Positions 1 through 5,816 of a stretch of DNA of 10,828 nt are shown in pieces. Location of the stretch: the NCBI GenBank assembly GCA_007117175.1, contig SKGZ01000027.1, positions 1 to 10,828 of the forward strand. Reading direction: 5' to 3'. The notes under the pieces are model-generated. The model made no database searches. It was not told where the DNA came from and saw nothing but the letters and a program-made list of their open reading frames with translations. The first letter of the stretch is position 1, and the number at the start of each line of letters is the position of its first letter. The translations under genes were made by a program, and so were the position numbers. The DNA comes from Bacteriovoracales bacterium (GTDB lineage: Bacteria; Bdellovibrionota; Bacteriovoracia; Bacteriovoracales; Bacteriovoracaceae).

Positions 1-4
1 CGTC

Positions 5-34
5 AGTAATCATGCAGAGTATTGTGCATGTACT
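5..34. repeat. Inverted repeat near window start
   Basis: Six-base arms CATGCA (11-16) and TGCATG (25-30) are separated by 8 nt. They can be extended by AGTA (5-8) with TACT (31-34) if two bases are bulged on the left side. No T-run follows directly, so it is not a typical intrinsic terminator. It could be an operator upstream of the ORF at 77 or a chance structure; nothing else in the sequence decides. Confidence 0.3.
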
Positions 35-76
35 CTATTTTCACGGTCCTCTTAATAGTTTCCTTTACGGAATAAT

Positions 77-367
77 GTGGTAAATAACAAGAGCCAAACA
101 GGAAAAAGAAACATTTTTATACATCAGATTGATGTATATGCGACTTATTGTCTTTTACGAGTAGGGTTCGGTCTATATGGCAATGGTGATTGGTATCAAG
201 GCCAATATACTTATAATCCAGATTTTCACTGTAAAACTGCGAATCTTCCTGATCCAAAGAGTGAGTCTTATGCTCATGGATGCCCAGATATGGCAGAAGT
301 TTGTAGCGATGGAAAAATTCAGATGAGAATTCCACCGTCATGTGATTTCTTGTTGTGTGAATTTTAG
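77..367 (+). CDS. Small cysteine-rich hypothetical protein, possibly a gene remnant
   Basis: This 96-codon frame begins with GTG; the in-frame stop at 56-58 excludes a longer protein. No good Shine-Dalgarno precedes the GTG and there is no ATG start. The N-terminal half has no clear signal peptide. The C-terminal 30 residues carry four cysteines in a C-x6-C-x12-C-x4-C arrangement, ending with PPSCDFLLCEF. From memory this resembles cysteine-rich tails (CxDG...PPNCEF..C) found at the ends of exported bacterial proteins. A tail of that kind normally follows a signal peptide, so the absence of one suggests the 5' part was lost or frameshifted, or that the ORF is not expressed. Function unknown. 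Confidence 0.35.
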   Translation: MVNNKSQTGKRNIFIHQIDVYATYCLLRVGFGLYGNGDWYQGQYTYNPDFHCKTANLPDPKSESYAHGCPDMAEVCSDGKIQMRIPPSCDFLLCEF

Positions 368-538
368 AAAATGCTGGGATAACTTGGAGTCTGTGCAACT
401 TTTTTTCCTCCAGAGCCGCGGTTACAAGATGGCTGAACAAGCATGGCATACCGCTCAAAACAGGTGGCCAGGGGCAATGGCTTCCCAAAGTGGTGAGACA
501 GATATACCTACGTAATCAATAGGGTTTATTGAAAAACC
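368..538. other. Non-coding stretch, no gene recognised
   Basis: No supported gene lies between the cysteine-rich ORF and the brnTA promoter. The part from about 410 to 500 is visibly richer in G and C than its surroundings. It has short open frames on both strands (for example ATG 429 to a stop near 515), but none has a Shine-Dalgarno or a protein I recognise. It may be a remnant of inserted DNA; I see no terminal repeats to prove it. Confidence 0.4.
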
Positions 539-567
539 TTGCAAATAATAGGTATAACTGTTATACT
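539..567 (+). promoter_or_regulatory. Near-consensus sigma70 promoter of brnTA
   Basis: The -35 box TTGCAA (539-544) and -10 box TATACT (562-567) are separated by exactly 17 nt. Transcription would be expected to start near 574, which is the proposed GTG start codon of brnT, so the mRNA could be leaderless. The -10 box overlaps the palindrome at 552-566, a typical arrangement for repression by an autoregulating antitoxin. Confidence 0.65.
552..566. promoter_or_regulatory. Perfect 15-bp palindrome, probable BrnA operator
   Basis: GTATAAC (552-558) and GTTATAC (560-566) are exact reverse complements around a single central T. The repeat covers most of the -10 box. BrnA antitoxins are ribbon-helix-helix proteins known to repress their own operon, and such proteins bind short inverted repeats. 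Position and symmetry therefore make this the likely operator. Binding itself is inferred. Confidence 0.6.
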
Positions 568-573
568 TTAATA

Positions 574-852
574 GTGCGTTTTAAGTTCGATAAAAATAAG
601 AGTAGGTCGCTTAAAGAAAACCCTAAAAGGGGAATCGACTTTATTGAGGCACAAGAGATATGGAGCTATCCGTATTATGAGGATTTTCGCTGTGATGATC
701 CTGAGCAATTTCGCGCTATAGGTTGGGTTAAGGGCCAATTATATTCAGTCATTTTTGAAGTAAGAGAGGATAGCAAGGGAGAGTACTATCACCTTATAAC
801 TTTATGGAAATCAACAAAAGAGGAGGAAAAGCTTTATGAAAAAAATATCTAA
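574..852 (+). CDS. brnT: BrnT family toxin (RelE-like ribonuclease fold)
   Basis: This 92-residue protein has the BrnT (DUF497) layout: a first strand VRFKFDKNKS, then the KRGIDFIEAQEIW helix (18-30) typical of the family, FRAIG (46-50), a strand pair around LYSVIFEVRE, and the end KSTKEEEKLYE. BrnT toxins cleave RNA and block translation; they are neutralised by BrnA. I chose GTG 574 rather than TTG 529 because family members start with this first strand and because the promoter lies between 539 and 567. There is no Shine-Dalgarno at a normal distance, which agrees with a leaderless message. Its 3' end overlaps brnA by 17 nt. An oddity is that the usual IRIISAR strand reads YHLITLW, with His and Trp at the usual arginine positions, so ribonuclease activity may be altered. 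Confidence 0.85.
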   Translation: MRFKFDKNKSRSLKENPKRGIDFIEAQEIWSYPYYEDFRCDDPEQFRAIGWVKGQLYSVIFEVREDSKGEYYHLITLWKSTKEEEKLYEKNI

Positions 853-1114
853 AAAAACAAGTAAACAAAAAAAAATATCAGCAGATGACATTGCAGATTT
901 AGCAGATCAAGGAAAGAATATCTCTAAGTTTTTCTCTAATTCTGGTAGCATGAAAAACCCAATTCAACGAGTCAATGTTGACTTTACTGTCTCAATGCTC
1001 AAGGAGTTAGATAAAGTCGCTAACGAGCTTAATATCAGTAGACAGGCGGTTATAAAAACTTATCTGCGACAGGCCTTGGATCAGCATCATATCGCTAAGT
1101 CGAAGGCAGGGTAG
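836..1114 (+). CDS. brnA: BrnA family antitoxin (ribbon-helix-helix)
   Basis: This is the antitoxin partner of BrnT. The protein has 92 residues, with a Lys-rich N-terminus, a linker containing ADLADQGKNISKFFSNSG, then a ribbon-helix-helix region: strand QRVNVDFT (44-51), helix SMLKELDKVANELN (53-66) and helix SRQAVIKTYLRQALDQHH (68-85). This block is characteristic of BrnA/CopG-type antitoxins, which bind the toxin through one end and DNA through the other. The strong AGGAGG at 821-826 lies inside brnT and sets the ATG at 836. The overlap with brnT implies coupled translation. The better ribosome site on the second gene would favour antitoxin excess if brnT is translated from a leaderless start. 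Likely binding site: the palindrome at 552-566. Confidence 0.88.
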   Translation: MKKISKKTSKQKKISADDIADLADQGKNISKFFSNSGSMKNPIQRVNVDFTVSMLKELDKVANELNISRQAVIKTYLRQALDQHHIAKSKAG

Positions 1115-1126
1115 TTGGTAAATCAA

Positions 1127-1966
1127 TTATGACTTAAGATCAGATAAGTACTTCAAAATCGTTAGAATGTTTTCAGGATAATATGTGCGATGGTGGTATT
1201 GAATATATATAGGTCTAATTAAAGACTTGTATCCTTTTATAATTTTTACTTTTCTGTTTTTTATCAGATGTTTACTCATAACAGCTCGTCCCATTCCAAG
1301 CTCTACCGCCTCTAAAATAGCATATATTTCTCCCATATAAGATTTTCGGTATTTAGTAGGAGGATTATTTTGAATTTGAAAAAACGAGTCCGTAACATCG
1401 TCATTTTCGTCATGGTCTAGGTATACATCATTACGTAGTTTTTTTTGATTATTCTCAATGAGAACATATTCCTCCGATCCTACTCTTGATTGATTAATAC
1501 TTTGGTGAGGTAGAGAGTGATCAGAGATAACAATATCAGCTGAGTTGTTTTTAAGTATCGGATACAAATCCTTTACTTCATGGCAACTTGTTTTAAGCAT
1601 GACATTGGGATGTTCTTTAGAGAAACGAGCAAGCCGTGGAAGGATTAGCGAGCGCATTATTGAAGAGTATGAAGCAATTCTAACTATTCCAGAGAGTTGT
1701 CCTTTGTGAGACTTAAAGTTTGATAAAAACTCATCTTCGATAATCTTGATTTGTTGACAGTATTGCAAAAGCTCAACGCCACTTTGAGTATGTTTAAGTT
1801 TTTTACCCTCACGAATGAATAAAGTCGATTCGAGTGTGTCTTCTAGGAGATGAATTCTTTGAGAGAGTGCAGACTGTGTGACTCCAATTGTCTGTGCAGC
1901 CTGAGTCATATGAAGGCACCGTGCTGTTTCATAGAAGGCTTGTAGACCAAGATTGCTCATCTCCAT
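1127..1966 (-). CDS. LysR-type transcriptional regulator
   Basis: This 279-residue protein has the normal LysR plan and is slightly short for the family (about 290-310). The N-terminal winged helix-turn-helix is at about 4-62, with FYETARCLHMTQAAQTIGVT and SALSQRIHLLEDTLESTLFI as the recognition region. A linker helix follows, then a substrate-binding domain from about 90 to 275 (GIVRIASYSSIMRSLILPRL; later LEAVELGMGRAVMSKHLI). The IHLLEDTLESTLFIREGKK region and the Ile/Lys-rich C-terminus recall the ArgP/IciA branch, but the effector cannot be told. The first ATG lacks a clear Shine-Dalgarno; a second ATG two codons on is possible. It is divergent from the exported protein/cytochrome pair and shares a 94-nt gap that contains a palindrome, so it may control that pair. 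It converges on brnA with only 12 nt between stops and no visible terminator. Confidence 0.88.
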   Translation of the reverse strand: MEMSNLGLQAFYETARCLHMTQAAQTIGVTQSALSQRIHLLEDTLESTLFIREGKKLKHTQSGVELLQYCQQIKIIEDEFLSNFKSHKGQLSGIVRIASYSSIMRSLILPRLARFSKEHPNVMLKTSCHEVKDLYPILKNNSADIVISDHSLPHQSINQSRVGSEEYVLIENNQKKLRNDVYLDHDENDDVTDSFFQIQNNPPTKYRKSYMGEIYAILEAVELGMGRAVMSKHLIKNRKVKIIKGYKSLIRPIYIQYHHRTYYPENILTILKYLSDLKS

Positions 1967-1976
1967 AATTAATAAG

Positions 1977-2006
1977 TTAATCTAATTAATATATTAAATC
2001 AATTAA
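1977..2006. promoter_or_regulatory. AT-rich imperfect palindrome between lysR gene and divergent unit
   Basis: In this 30-bp segment 12 of 15 symmetric positions pair. The core TTAATATATTAA (1986-1997) is perfect and the outer arms TTAAT/ATTAA (1977-1981, 2002-2006) also match. LysR-type regulators bind interrupted dyads of this kind in the gap between their own gene and the divergent target. The very high A+T content means part of the symmetry could be chance. Confidence 0.45.
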
Positions 2007-2060
2007 TTTTACTTTGGTTTCTGTGTGTAAGATAACTTTCTCTACACTAAGGAGGTGTTT

Positions 2061-2495
2061 ATGAAAAAATTTTTGATTTTATTGAGTTTTTTGAGTCTTT
2101 ATGGATTCAGCTGGGAGGGTAAAGAGTTAAATTGCGTTGACTTGCATTTGTCAGGAGAGTCTCCAAAAGACGAGTTAGTTATTAAGCTTAGAAGAAACCC
2201 AAGAAACAATGCTGATGGGTTTGTTACTTTGAAAACAACTAGCGGTCAGTTGCATGGAGGATGGTTTTGGCTTGCTGATGAAGAGCAAAGCAGATTGTCG
2301 ATTTATAAAACGTACTATGTAGGAGTTACTTTCTCCAGAGGAACTACATTAGAAATTGCAGAACGACCTTTTAATATCCCATCTTTATGCGGTAGAGGAG
2401 CATGTGCTGATCCTGTCCAAAGAGAAACAAGATTTACATTTACTGCAAAAATTATAAGTGGGAGTTATGAAAATTATTTCCATTGCAGTCATTAG
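2061..2495 (+). CDS. Small exported protein of unknown function
   Basis: This is a 144-residue protein that I do not recognise. The N-terminus MKKFLILLSFLSLYGFS is a short Sec signal peptide, with cleavage expected near residue 17. The mature part has four cysteines (25, 110, 115, 142), enough for two disulfides, and appears rich in beta strands (FVTLKTTSGQLHGGWFWL, YYVGVTFSRGTTLEIA). I chose ATG 2061 because GGAGG (2051-2055) lies 5 nt upstream; the in-frame GTG at 2055 overlaps that site and is unlikely. The last 29 nt overlap the start of the cytochrome gene, so the two are probably translated together. A periplasmic partner or folding aid for the cytochrome is possible but unproven. Confidence 0.7.
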   Translation: MKKFLILLSFLSLYGFSWEGKELNCVDLHLSGESPKDELVIKLRRNPRNNADGFVTLKTTSGQLHGGWFWLADEEQSRLSIYKTYYVGVTFSRGTTLEIAERPFNIPSLCGRGACADPVQRETRFTFTAKIISGSYENYFHCSH

Positions 2496-3195
2496 TTTTA
2501 CTTTTATTGCAGGTATTGCATTAGCATACCTGCAATTTCTCATGTCTCAGTTCATCACCATTGAGTCTTGGGAATCTAAAACTGTTGATGGTACTCCTGT
2601 TTATAATAAGATTAGGTATATTCGCAGCAATAAGAAAGATATCTGGATGATGAATCAAAGTCATAAGGGGCTACATTCAACTCAATGGGATAGGCTTGCG
2701 ATTATAGTCAATGCTGGTAAGGTGTCTTTTTATCAATTACCTAGTGGGGATTTAGATTGGGATGATCAACTTAAAAATCAGGCGATAGAAAATAGTGTCT
2801 CTTGTTATTTATGTCATTCAAATGGTCCAAGGGTAATAAGGCCAGAGCCAAATTCGTTGAAACAAATGCCATTGAAAAATAAGTTAGCTCTTTATGCAAT
2901 GAACATGCGAATAAAAGCATATGGTCAGCTACAAGAGTCTGACTACCATAAGGTTACTGATAGAAATCTAAAAACACCATTTCGTTACCAAGGAAAAAAA
3001 GACAATGAAGTGCTACAAGTTCAATCCTGTGCGAGGTGCCACAATGAGACATCGTTGTTTGGCCGTGGTAATCTCACAAGACAAAATATTGTAACAATTG
3101 ATTTTATGCTTAAAAACAAGCTTATGCCCCCAAGAGGATTTCAAATTTCTAATGATGATCAGAAAAAAATAACAGAGTTTATTAATGGATTTTAA
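2467..3195 (+). CDS. Membrane-anchored diheme cytochrome c-like protein
   Basis: This 242-residue protein has an uncleaved signal anchor at about 4-25 (IISIAVISFTFIAGIALAYL). The rest would lie in the periplasm. Two heme c attachment motifs are present: CYLCH (113-117) and CARCH (188-192). LMPPRGF (219-225) provides a possible axial Met ligand (M220), and the end NDDQKKITEFINGF resembles the last helix of cytochrome c domains. The first motif is followed by SNGPRVIRPEP, the second by NETSLFGRGNLT. The 70 residues between the anchor and the first heme contain IWMMNQSHKG and are not a family I recognise. ATG 2467 is chosen with GGGAG just upstream; GTG 2458 in the same frame is less likely. The role is probably electron transfer or heme sensing; the partner is unknown. 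Confidence 0.75.
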   Translation: MKIISIAVISFTFIAGIALAYLQFLMSQFITIESWESKTVDGTPVYNKIRYIRSNKKDIWMMNQSHKGLHSTQWDRLAIIVNAGKVSFYQLPSGDLDWDDQLKNQAIENSVSCYLCHSNGPRVIRPEPNSLKQMPLKNKLALYAMNMRIKAYGQLQESDYHKVTDRNLKTPFRYQGKKDNEVLQVQSCARCHNETSLFGRGNLTRQNIVTIDFMLKNKLMPPRGFQISNDDQKKITEFINGF

Positions 3196-3295
3196 AAAAC
3201 TTTTACTCGTTTTTCTTTCTCAATCCAATTTTTCTTCGATTAGTGTCCTATAGTAGAGATGGCTTGGAGGAAACAAAGTTGCTGGTTCTAAGAAA

Positions 3296-3372
3296 TGGTG
3301 GGACCACAAGGACTCGAACCTTGGACCGCCCGGTTATGAGCCGGGAGCTCTAACCAACTGAGCTATAGTCCC
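3296..3372 (-). tRNA. tRNA with CAT anticodon (Ile2 or elongator Met)
   Basis: The minus strand folds into a complete 77-nt cloverleaf with an encoded CCA. The acceptor GGGACTA pairs with TGGTCCC (one G-T pair). The D stem is GCTC/GAGC, the anticodon stem CCCGG/CCGGG with loop CTCATAA, the T stem CAAGG/CCTTG with loop TTCGAGT, and the discriminator is A. The paired G1-C72 excludes initiator tRNA. The arm CGGCTCATAACCG and the CGGTC variable loop resemble the Bacillus tRNA-Ile2, whose C34 is modified to lysidine by TilS, more than tRNA-Met, but the decision by eye is not safe. Its 3' end faces the accessory genes to the left. Confidence 0.93.
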
Positions 3373-3388
3373 ACAATGAAATAGCTTC

Positions 3389-3416
3389 ATTCTAATCCAA
3401 AATTTAATACTTGCAA
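3389..3416 (-). promoter_or_regulatory. Probable promoter of the tRNA gene
   Basis: Read on the minus strand, TTGCAA (3416-3411) and TAGAAT (3394-3389) are spaced by 16 nt, with transcription expected near 3382, about 10 nt before the tRNA 5' end. TTGCAA is its own reverse complement, so it could also serve as a -35 box for dapF to the right (TAAATT at 3432-3437, spacing only 15), but that second promoter is weak. Confidence 0.5.
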
Positions 3417-3456
3417 ATGGTTAAAATATGTTAAATTGAGTGGATCAGGAGATTTT

Positions 3457-4191
3457 ATGGAGATTGCTTTCAGTAAATACCACGGCAATGGAAATGATTT
3501 TTTATTGATTGATGGCACTGGGTGGGAACAGGATTTGATTCAGTTGTTGGATGTGCCCAAGGTTTGTCATCGTCGCTATGGAGTGGGGGCGGATGGGATT
3601 TTAGTGCTGCAATCCATGGAGCAGGCAAGGGCAAAAATTGTCATTTATAACGCTGATGGATCTGAGGCGAGTATGTGTGCCAATGGCGCTCGTTGCATGG
3701 CCCAGTTAGTGCAAGAGTGCTATGGTGAGCAGCGTTTGCAGATAGTGGCCAAGGCGGGAGTCTATGGGGCACAAGTACAGCAGGGATTGGTGAACTTAAG
3801 CTGTGACAATAGCTTTGAGTCAAGACAAGTGCCGGAAGGTTTTTTAATGAACACTGGGGTAGAGCATTTATTGGTGCAGGTGGATCAGCTGGAAAATTAT
3901 CCTGTGCTGGAAAAAGGGCGGCAATTTCGCCAGCGCTATCAGAGCAATGTCAGTTTTTATCAAGAGCAAAATGGTGAGTTGGCAATGAGAACCTATGAAA
4001 AAGGTGTTGAGGATGAGACTTACTCTTGTGGGACGGCGGTGATGGCCTTGGCGGTTTTGCGCGGTGGTAAGGGGCTGGTTAGAACTCGAGGGGGAGAGTT
4101 ACAGTGGCAAGTGGATGAGCAGCGTGTAAGTTATGGGGGAGTGGTAGAAAAGACCTTTGAAGGAAAGTTAATCATTCATGACAAGAATTGA
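3457..4191 (+). CDS. dapF: Diaminopimelate epimerase
   Basis: The enzyme interconverts LL- and meso-diaminopimelate in the cytoplasm for lysine and peptidoglycan synthesis, using two cysteines as acid and base without a cofactor. Both are visible: MCANGARC (73-80, catalytic C74) and DETYSCGTAV (186-195, catalytic C191). KYHGNGNDFLLIDG (7-20), YNADGSEAS (64-72) and RTYEKG (178-183) are further family signatures. At 244 residues it is shorter than the usual 270-280, mainly in the loops between the two halves. ATG 3457 is chosen because AGGAG (3447-3451) lies 5 nt upstream; the in-frame TTG at 3436 is upstream of that site. The 3' end overlaps tlyA by 14 nt. Confidence 0.95.
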   Translation: MEIAFSKYHGNGNDFLLIDGTGWEQDLIQLLDVPKVCHRRYGVGADGILVLQSMEQARAKIVIYNADGSEASMCANGARCMAQLVQECYGEQRLQIVAKAGVYGAQVQQGLVNLSCDNSFESRQVPEGFLMNTGVEHLLVQVDQLENYPVLEKGRQFRQRYQSNVSFYQEQNGELAMRTYEKGVEDETYSCGTAVMALAVLRGGKGLVRTRGGELQWQVDEQRVSYGGVVEKTFEGKLIIHDKN

Positions 4192-4891
4192 TCAGGAAAT
4201 GAAATTGCGCGGCTTAGTGCAAACTCGCTCACAAGCAGCTTCCTTAATTAAGGCCAAAAAAGTTCTTTGCAATCAGCAACTGGTGAGTAAGGCCGGATTG
4301 ATTGTGAATAAGGATGATCGAAGTGCATTATTAGATGAAGTTTATGTCAGTCGTGGAGCTTATAAATTATTGCAGGCTCTTAATGAGTTTGAATTAGAGG
4401 TGAAGGATTTAGTGTGCGCTGATGTGGGGGCGAGTACTGGGGGATTCACCCAAGTTTTATTAGAGCGAGGGGCCAAAAAGGTTTACGCCATTGATGTGGG
4501 GCAAGGGCAATTGCATGAAAGCTTAAGAGATGATTTGCGGGTGGAAAACTTAGAAAAATGTGACGTGAGAAAAATTCAGGGATTGAGTGATTTAGATTTT
4601 CTAGTGATGGATGTTTCTTTTATTTCAGTCGAGGCGGTGTGGTCATCTGTGTTGGGGTTAGTGAAGGATGGGGCTATGATGGTCATCTTAATTAAGCCTC
4701 AGTTTGAAGGGGTGATTGCCAAAGGAAAGGTCAGTAGTGAGCAGCAAAGGCAGCAGCGTTTGCAAAAAGTTTTAGCTTATGTGCAAGATCAGGGAGCTCA
4801 ATTGCACAAGGTGAGTGCTTGTGATGTGAAGGGAAAAGAGGGCAATCAGGAGTATTTAGTTTTACTGAGTAAGAAGTTGAAAGCGATTTAG
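4178..4891 (+). CDS. tlyA: TlyA family RNA methyltransferase (S4 plus FtsJ-like domain)
   Basis: TlyA proteins methylate ribose 2'-OH groups of rRNA with SAM; they were once annotated as hemolysins. The protein has 237 residues: an S4 RNA-binding domain at 1-60 (RGLVQTRSQAASLIKAKKV), then a Rossmann methyltransferase domain. The SAM loop is DVGASTGGF (82-90). The K-D-K-E tetrad of 2'-O-methyltransferases is present as K63 (GAYKL), D145 (VMDVSF), K173 (LIKPQF) and E225 (NQEYLVLL). ATG 4178 lies inside dapF and restores the usual R-x-D start of the S4 domain; ATG 4199 would remove part of it. The 3' end runs 30 nt into the convergent gene at 4862-5245. Whether it modifies 16S, 23S or both cannot be seen. 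Confidence 0.92.
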   Translation: MTRIDQEMKLRGLVQTRSQAASLIKAKKVLCNQQLVSKAGLIVNKDDRSALLDEVYVSRGAYKLLQALNEFELEVKDLVCADVGASTGGFTQVLLERGAKKVYAIDVGQGQLHESLRDDLRVENLEKCDVRKIQGLSDLDFLVMDVSFISVEAVWSSVLGLVKDGAMMVILIKPQFEGVIAKGKVSSEQQRQQRLQKVLAYVQDQGAQLHKVSACDVKGKEGNQEYLVLLSKKLKAI

Positions 4892-5245
4892 TACTTCAGG
4901 AGGCACTTCTTGTTTTTTGAGTTGTTCGTGAGGACGGATGGTGGAGAGGGCCAGGGATTTGAGGGTAAAGTCTAGGTCTAATTCAAAGAGTTCAGGAGAA
5001 AGGATACGATAGACTTTCCACAGTGAGGCGGTTGGGTTTTGCTCAATGCAGACAGCTCGACTCACTAGATTTTCTTCTAGTAGAATCTGCACATGCTCTC
5101 CTTTTTTGATATCATCGTTAGAGCCGCGATTCAGAACAATATAGTTAGTGGGGATGAGTTCAATAATGCGGGTTTTTAAAGTTTCCGCAGGCTCTAGCCC
5201 ATAGCAATTTAAGCTTATCAATAAAGTGAGAAAAAGCGCTTTCAT
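4862..5245 (-). CDS. Small exported protein of unknown function
   Basis: This is a 127-residue protein with a Sec signal peptide (MKALFLTLLISLNCYG, cleavage near 16). The mature part contains YIVLNRGSNDDIKKGEHVQIL (35-55), which has the feel of a small beta-barrel module (LNxGxxDxxKxGxxV) seen in several envelope proteins, and then VSRAVCIEQNPTASLWKVYRIL. The C-terminus is helical and charged. Cys14 is preceded by SLN, which does not make a good lipobox. There is no strong Shine-Dalgarno. It is the last gene of the minus-strand operon, 53 nt after apt, and its 3' end overlaps tlyA by 30 nt. A structural or assembly role in the envelope is a guess. Confidence 0.72.
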   Translation of the reverse strand: MKALFLTLLISLNCYGLEPAETLKTRIIELIPTNYIVLNRGSNDDIKKGEHVQILLEENLVSRAVCIEQNPTASLWKVYRILSPELFELDLDFTLKSLALSTIRPHEQLKKQEVPPEVLNRFQLLTQ

Positions 5246-5298
5246 AGATCTATTTTAAGATGAGTTGGATGATCACTGCTGAAAGGGAAAAAACTTCC

Positions 5299-5802
5299 TT
5301 AATAGCGAAAGAGTTCTTTGACGGGAATAGAGATTTTTTTCTTGAGTAGAAAACTTAGGCTCATCACACCCACGGCTCCCATGGGGGTCAGTCCTGCTTT
5401 TTCGCACAAATCAATTGTGGCTCCCAAGGTTCCGCCAGTGGCGATAATATCATCGGCAATCAGCACTCGAGCAGCGTTTTGCGGAGATTTAATTTCAAGG
5501 GTGTCACTGCCGTATTCTAGTTGATAGTGTTGAGATAAAACCTGAGGTGGTAATTTGCCTTTTTTGCGAACTAGGATCAGTCCCTTATTGTTTTTGTAAG
5601 CTAAGGCAGAGGCAATGATAAAGCCGCGAGATTCAATTCCTGCAATAGCATCATAATCGTTATGGGGAAAGAGCTGGCAGAGATGATCGATGGTTTCATT
5701 GAAATGATAGCGAAGCAGAGGGGAGATATCTTTAAAGTTCACTCCCGGCTTAGGGAAATTGGCTACATTTTCAATTTTGCTTTCTAGTTCTTGTAAATTC
5801 AC
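5299..5802 (-). CDS. apt: Adenine phosphoribosyltransferase
   Basis: The enzyme joins adenine and PRPP to AMP plus pyrophosphate in purine salvage. The 167 residues follow the family closely: NFPKPGVNFKDISPLL (15-30), GIESRGF (55-61), VRKKGKLP (78-85), YQLEYGSDTLEI (93-104), and the PRPP-binding loop VLIADDIIATGGTLGA (113-128). The start is a choice between TTG 5808, CTG 5805 and GTG 5802; AGGAG at 5815-5811 is 2, 5 and 8 nt away respectively, so GTG 5802 is preferred, giving the normal family N-terminus. It lies 14 nt after the RNA methyltransferase gene, in one operon. Adenine produced when SAH or MTA is broken down is one likely substrate source. Confidence 0.94.
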   Translation of the reverse strand: MNLQELESKIENVANFPKPGVNFKDISPLLRYHFNETIDHLCQLFPHNDYDAIAGIESRGFIIASALAYKNNKGLILVRKKGKLPPQVLSQHYQLEYGSDTLEIKSPQNAARVLIADDIIATGGTLGATIDLCEKAGLTPMGAVGVMSLSFLLKKKISIPVKELFRY

Positions 5803-5816
5803 CAGCAAATCTCCTT

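Noticed and set aside
3..83. Open frame entering from the left edge, a possible 3' end of an upstream gene
   Set aside because: Only 26 codons are visible and they show no recognisable protein; it cannot be distinguished from chance.
117..488. Long minus-strand open frame opposite the cysteine-rich ORF
   Set aside because: No Shine-Dalgarno, odd composition (many His, Pro, Cys), no recognised motif; it is best explained as the shadow of the plus-strand frame and the GC-rich patch.
489..497. TGGTGAGAC resembles the tRNA 3' end TGGTGGGAC at 3296-3304, a possible att copy
   Set aside because: Eight of nine matches with no extension into the T arm is expected by chance in 3 kb.
529..573. Upstream TTG start giving a 107-residue BrnT
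   Set aside because: It adds 15 residues not found in the family and lies upstream of the promoter that fits the operon.
3196..3230. Intrinsic terminator after the cytochrome gene (AAAAAC...GTTTTT)
   Set aside because: The stem would be almost only A-T pairs with an 8-nt loop; too weak to call.
5277..5300. Terminator-like AAGGGAA/TTCCTT repeat after apt
   Set aside because: Short stem with a bulge and no proper T-run; the next gene follows only 53 nt on, so an operon end here is not supported.
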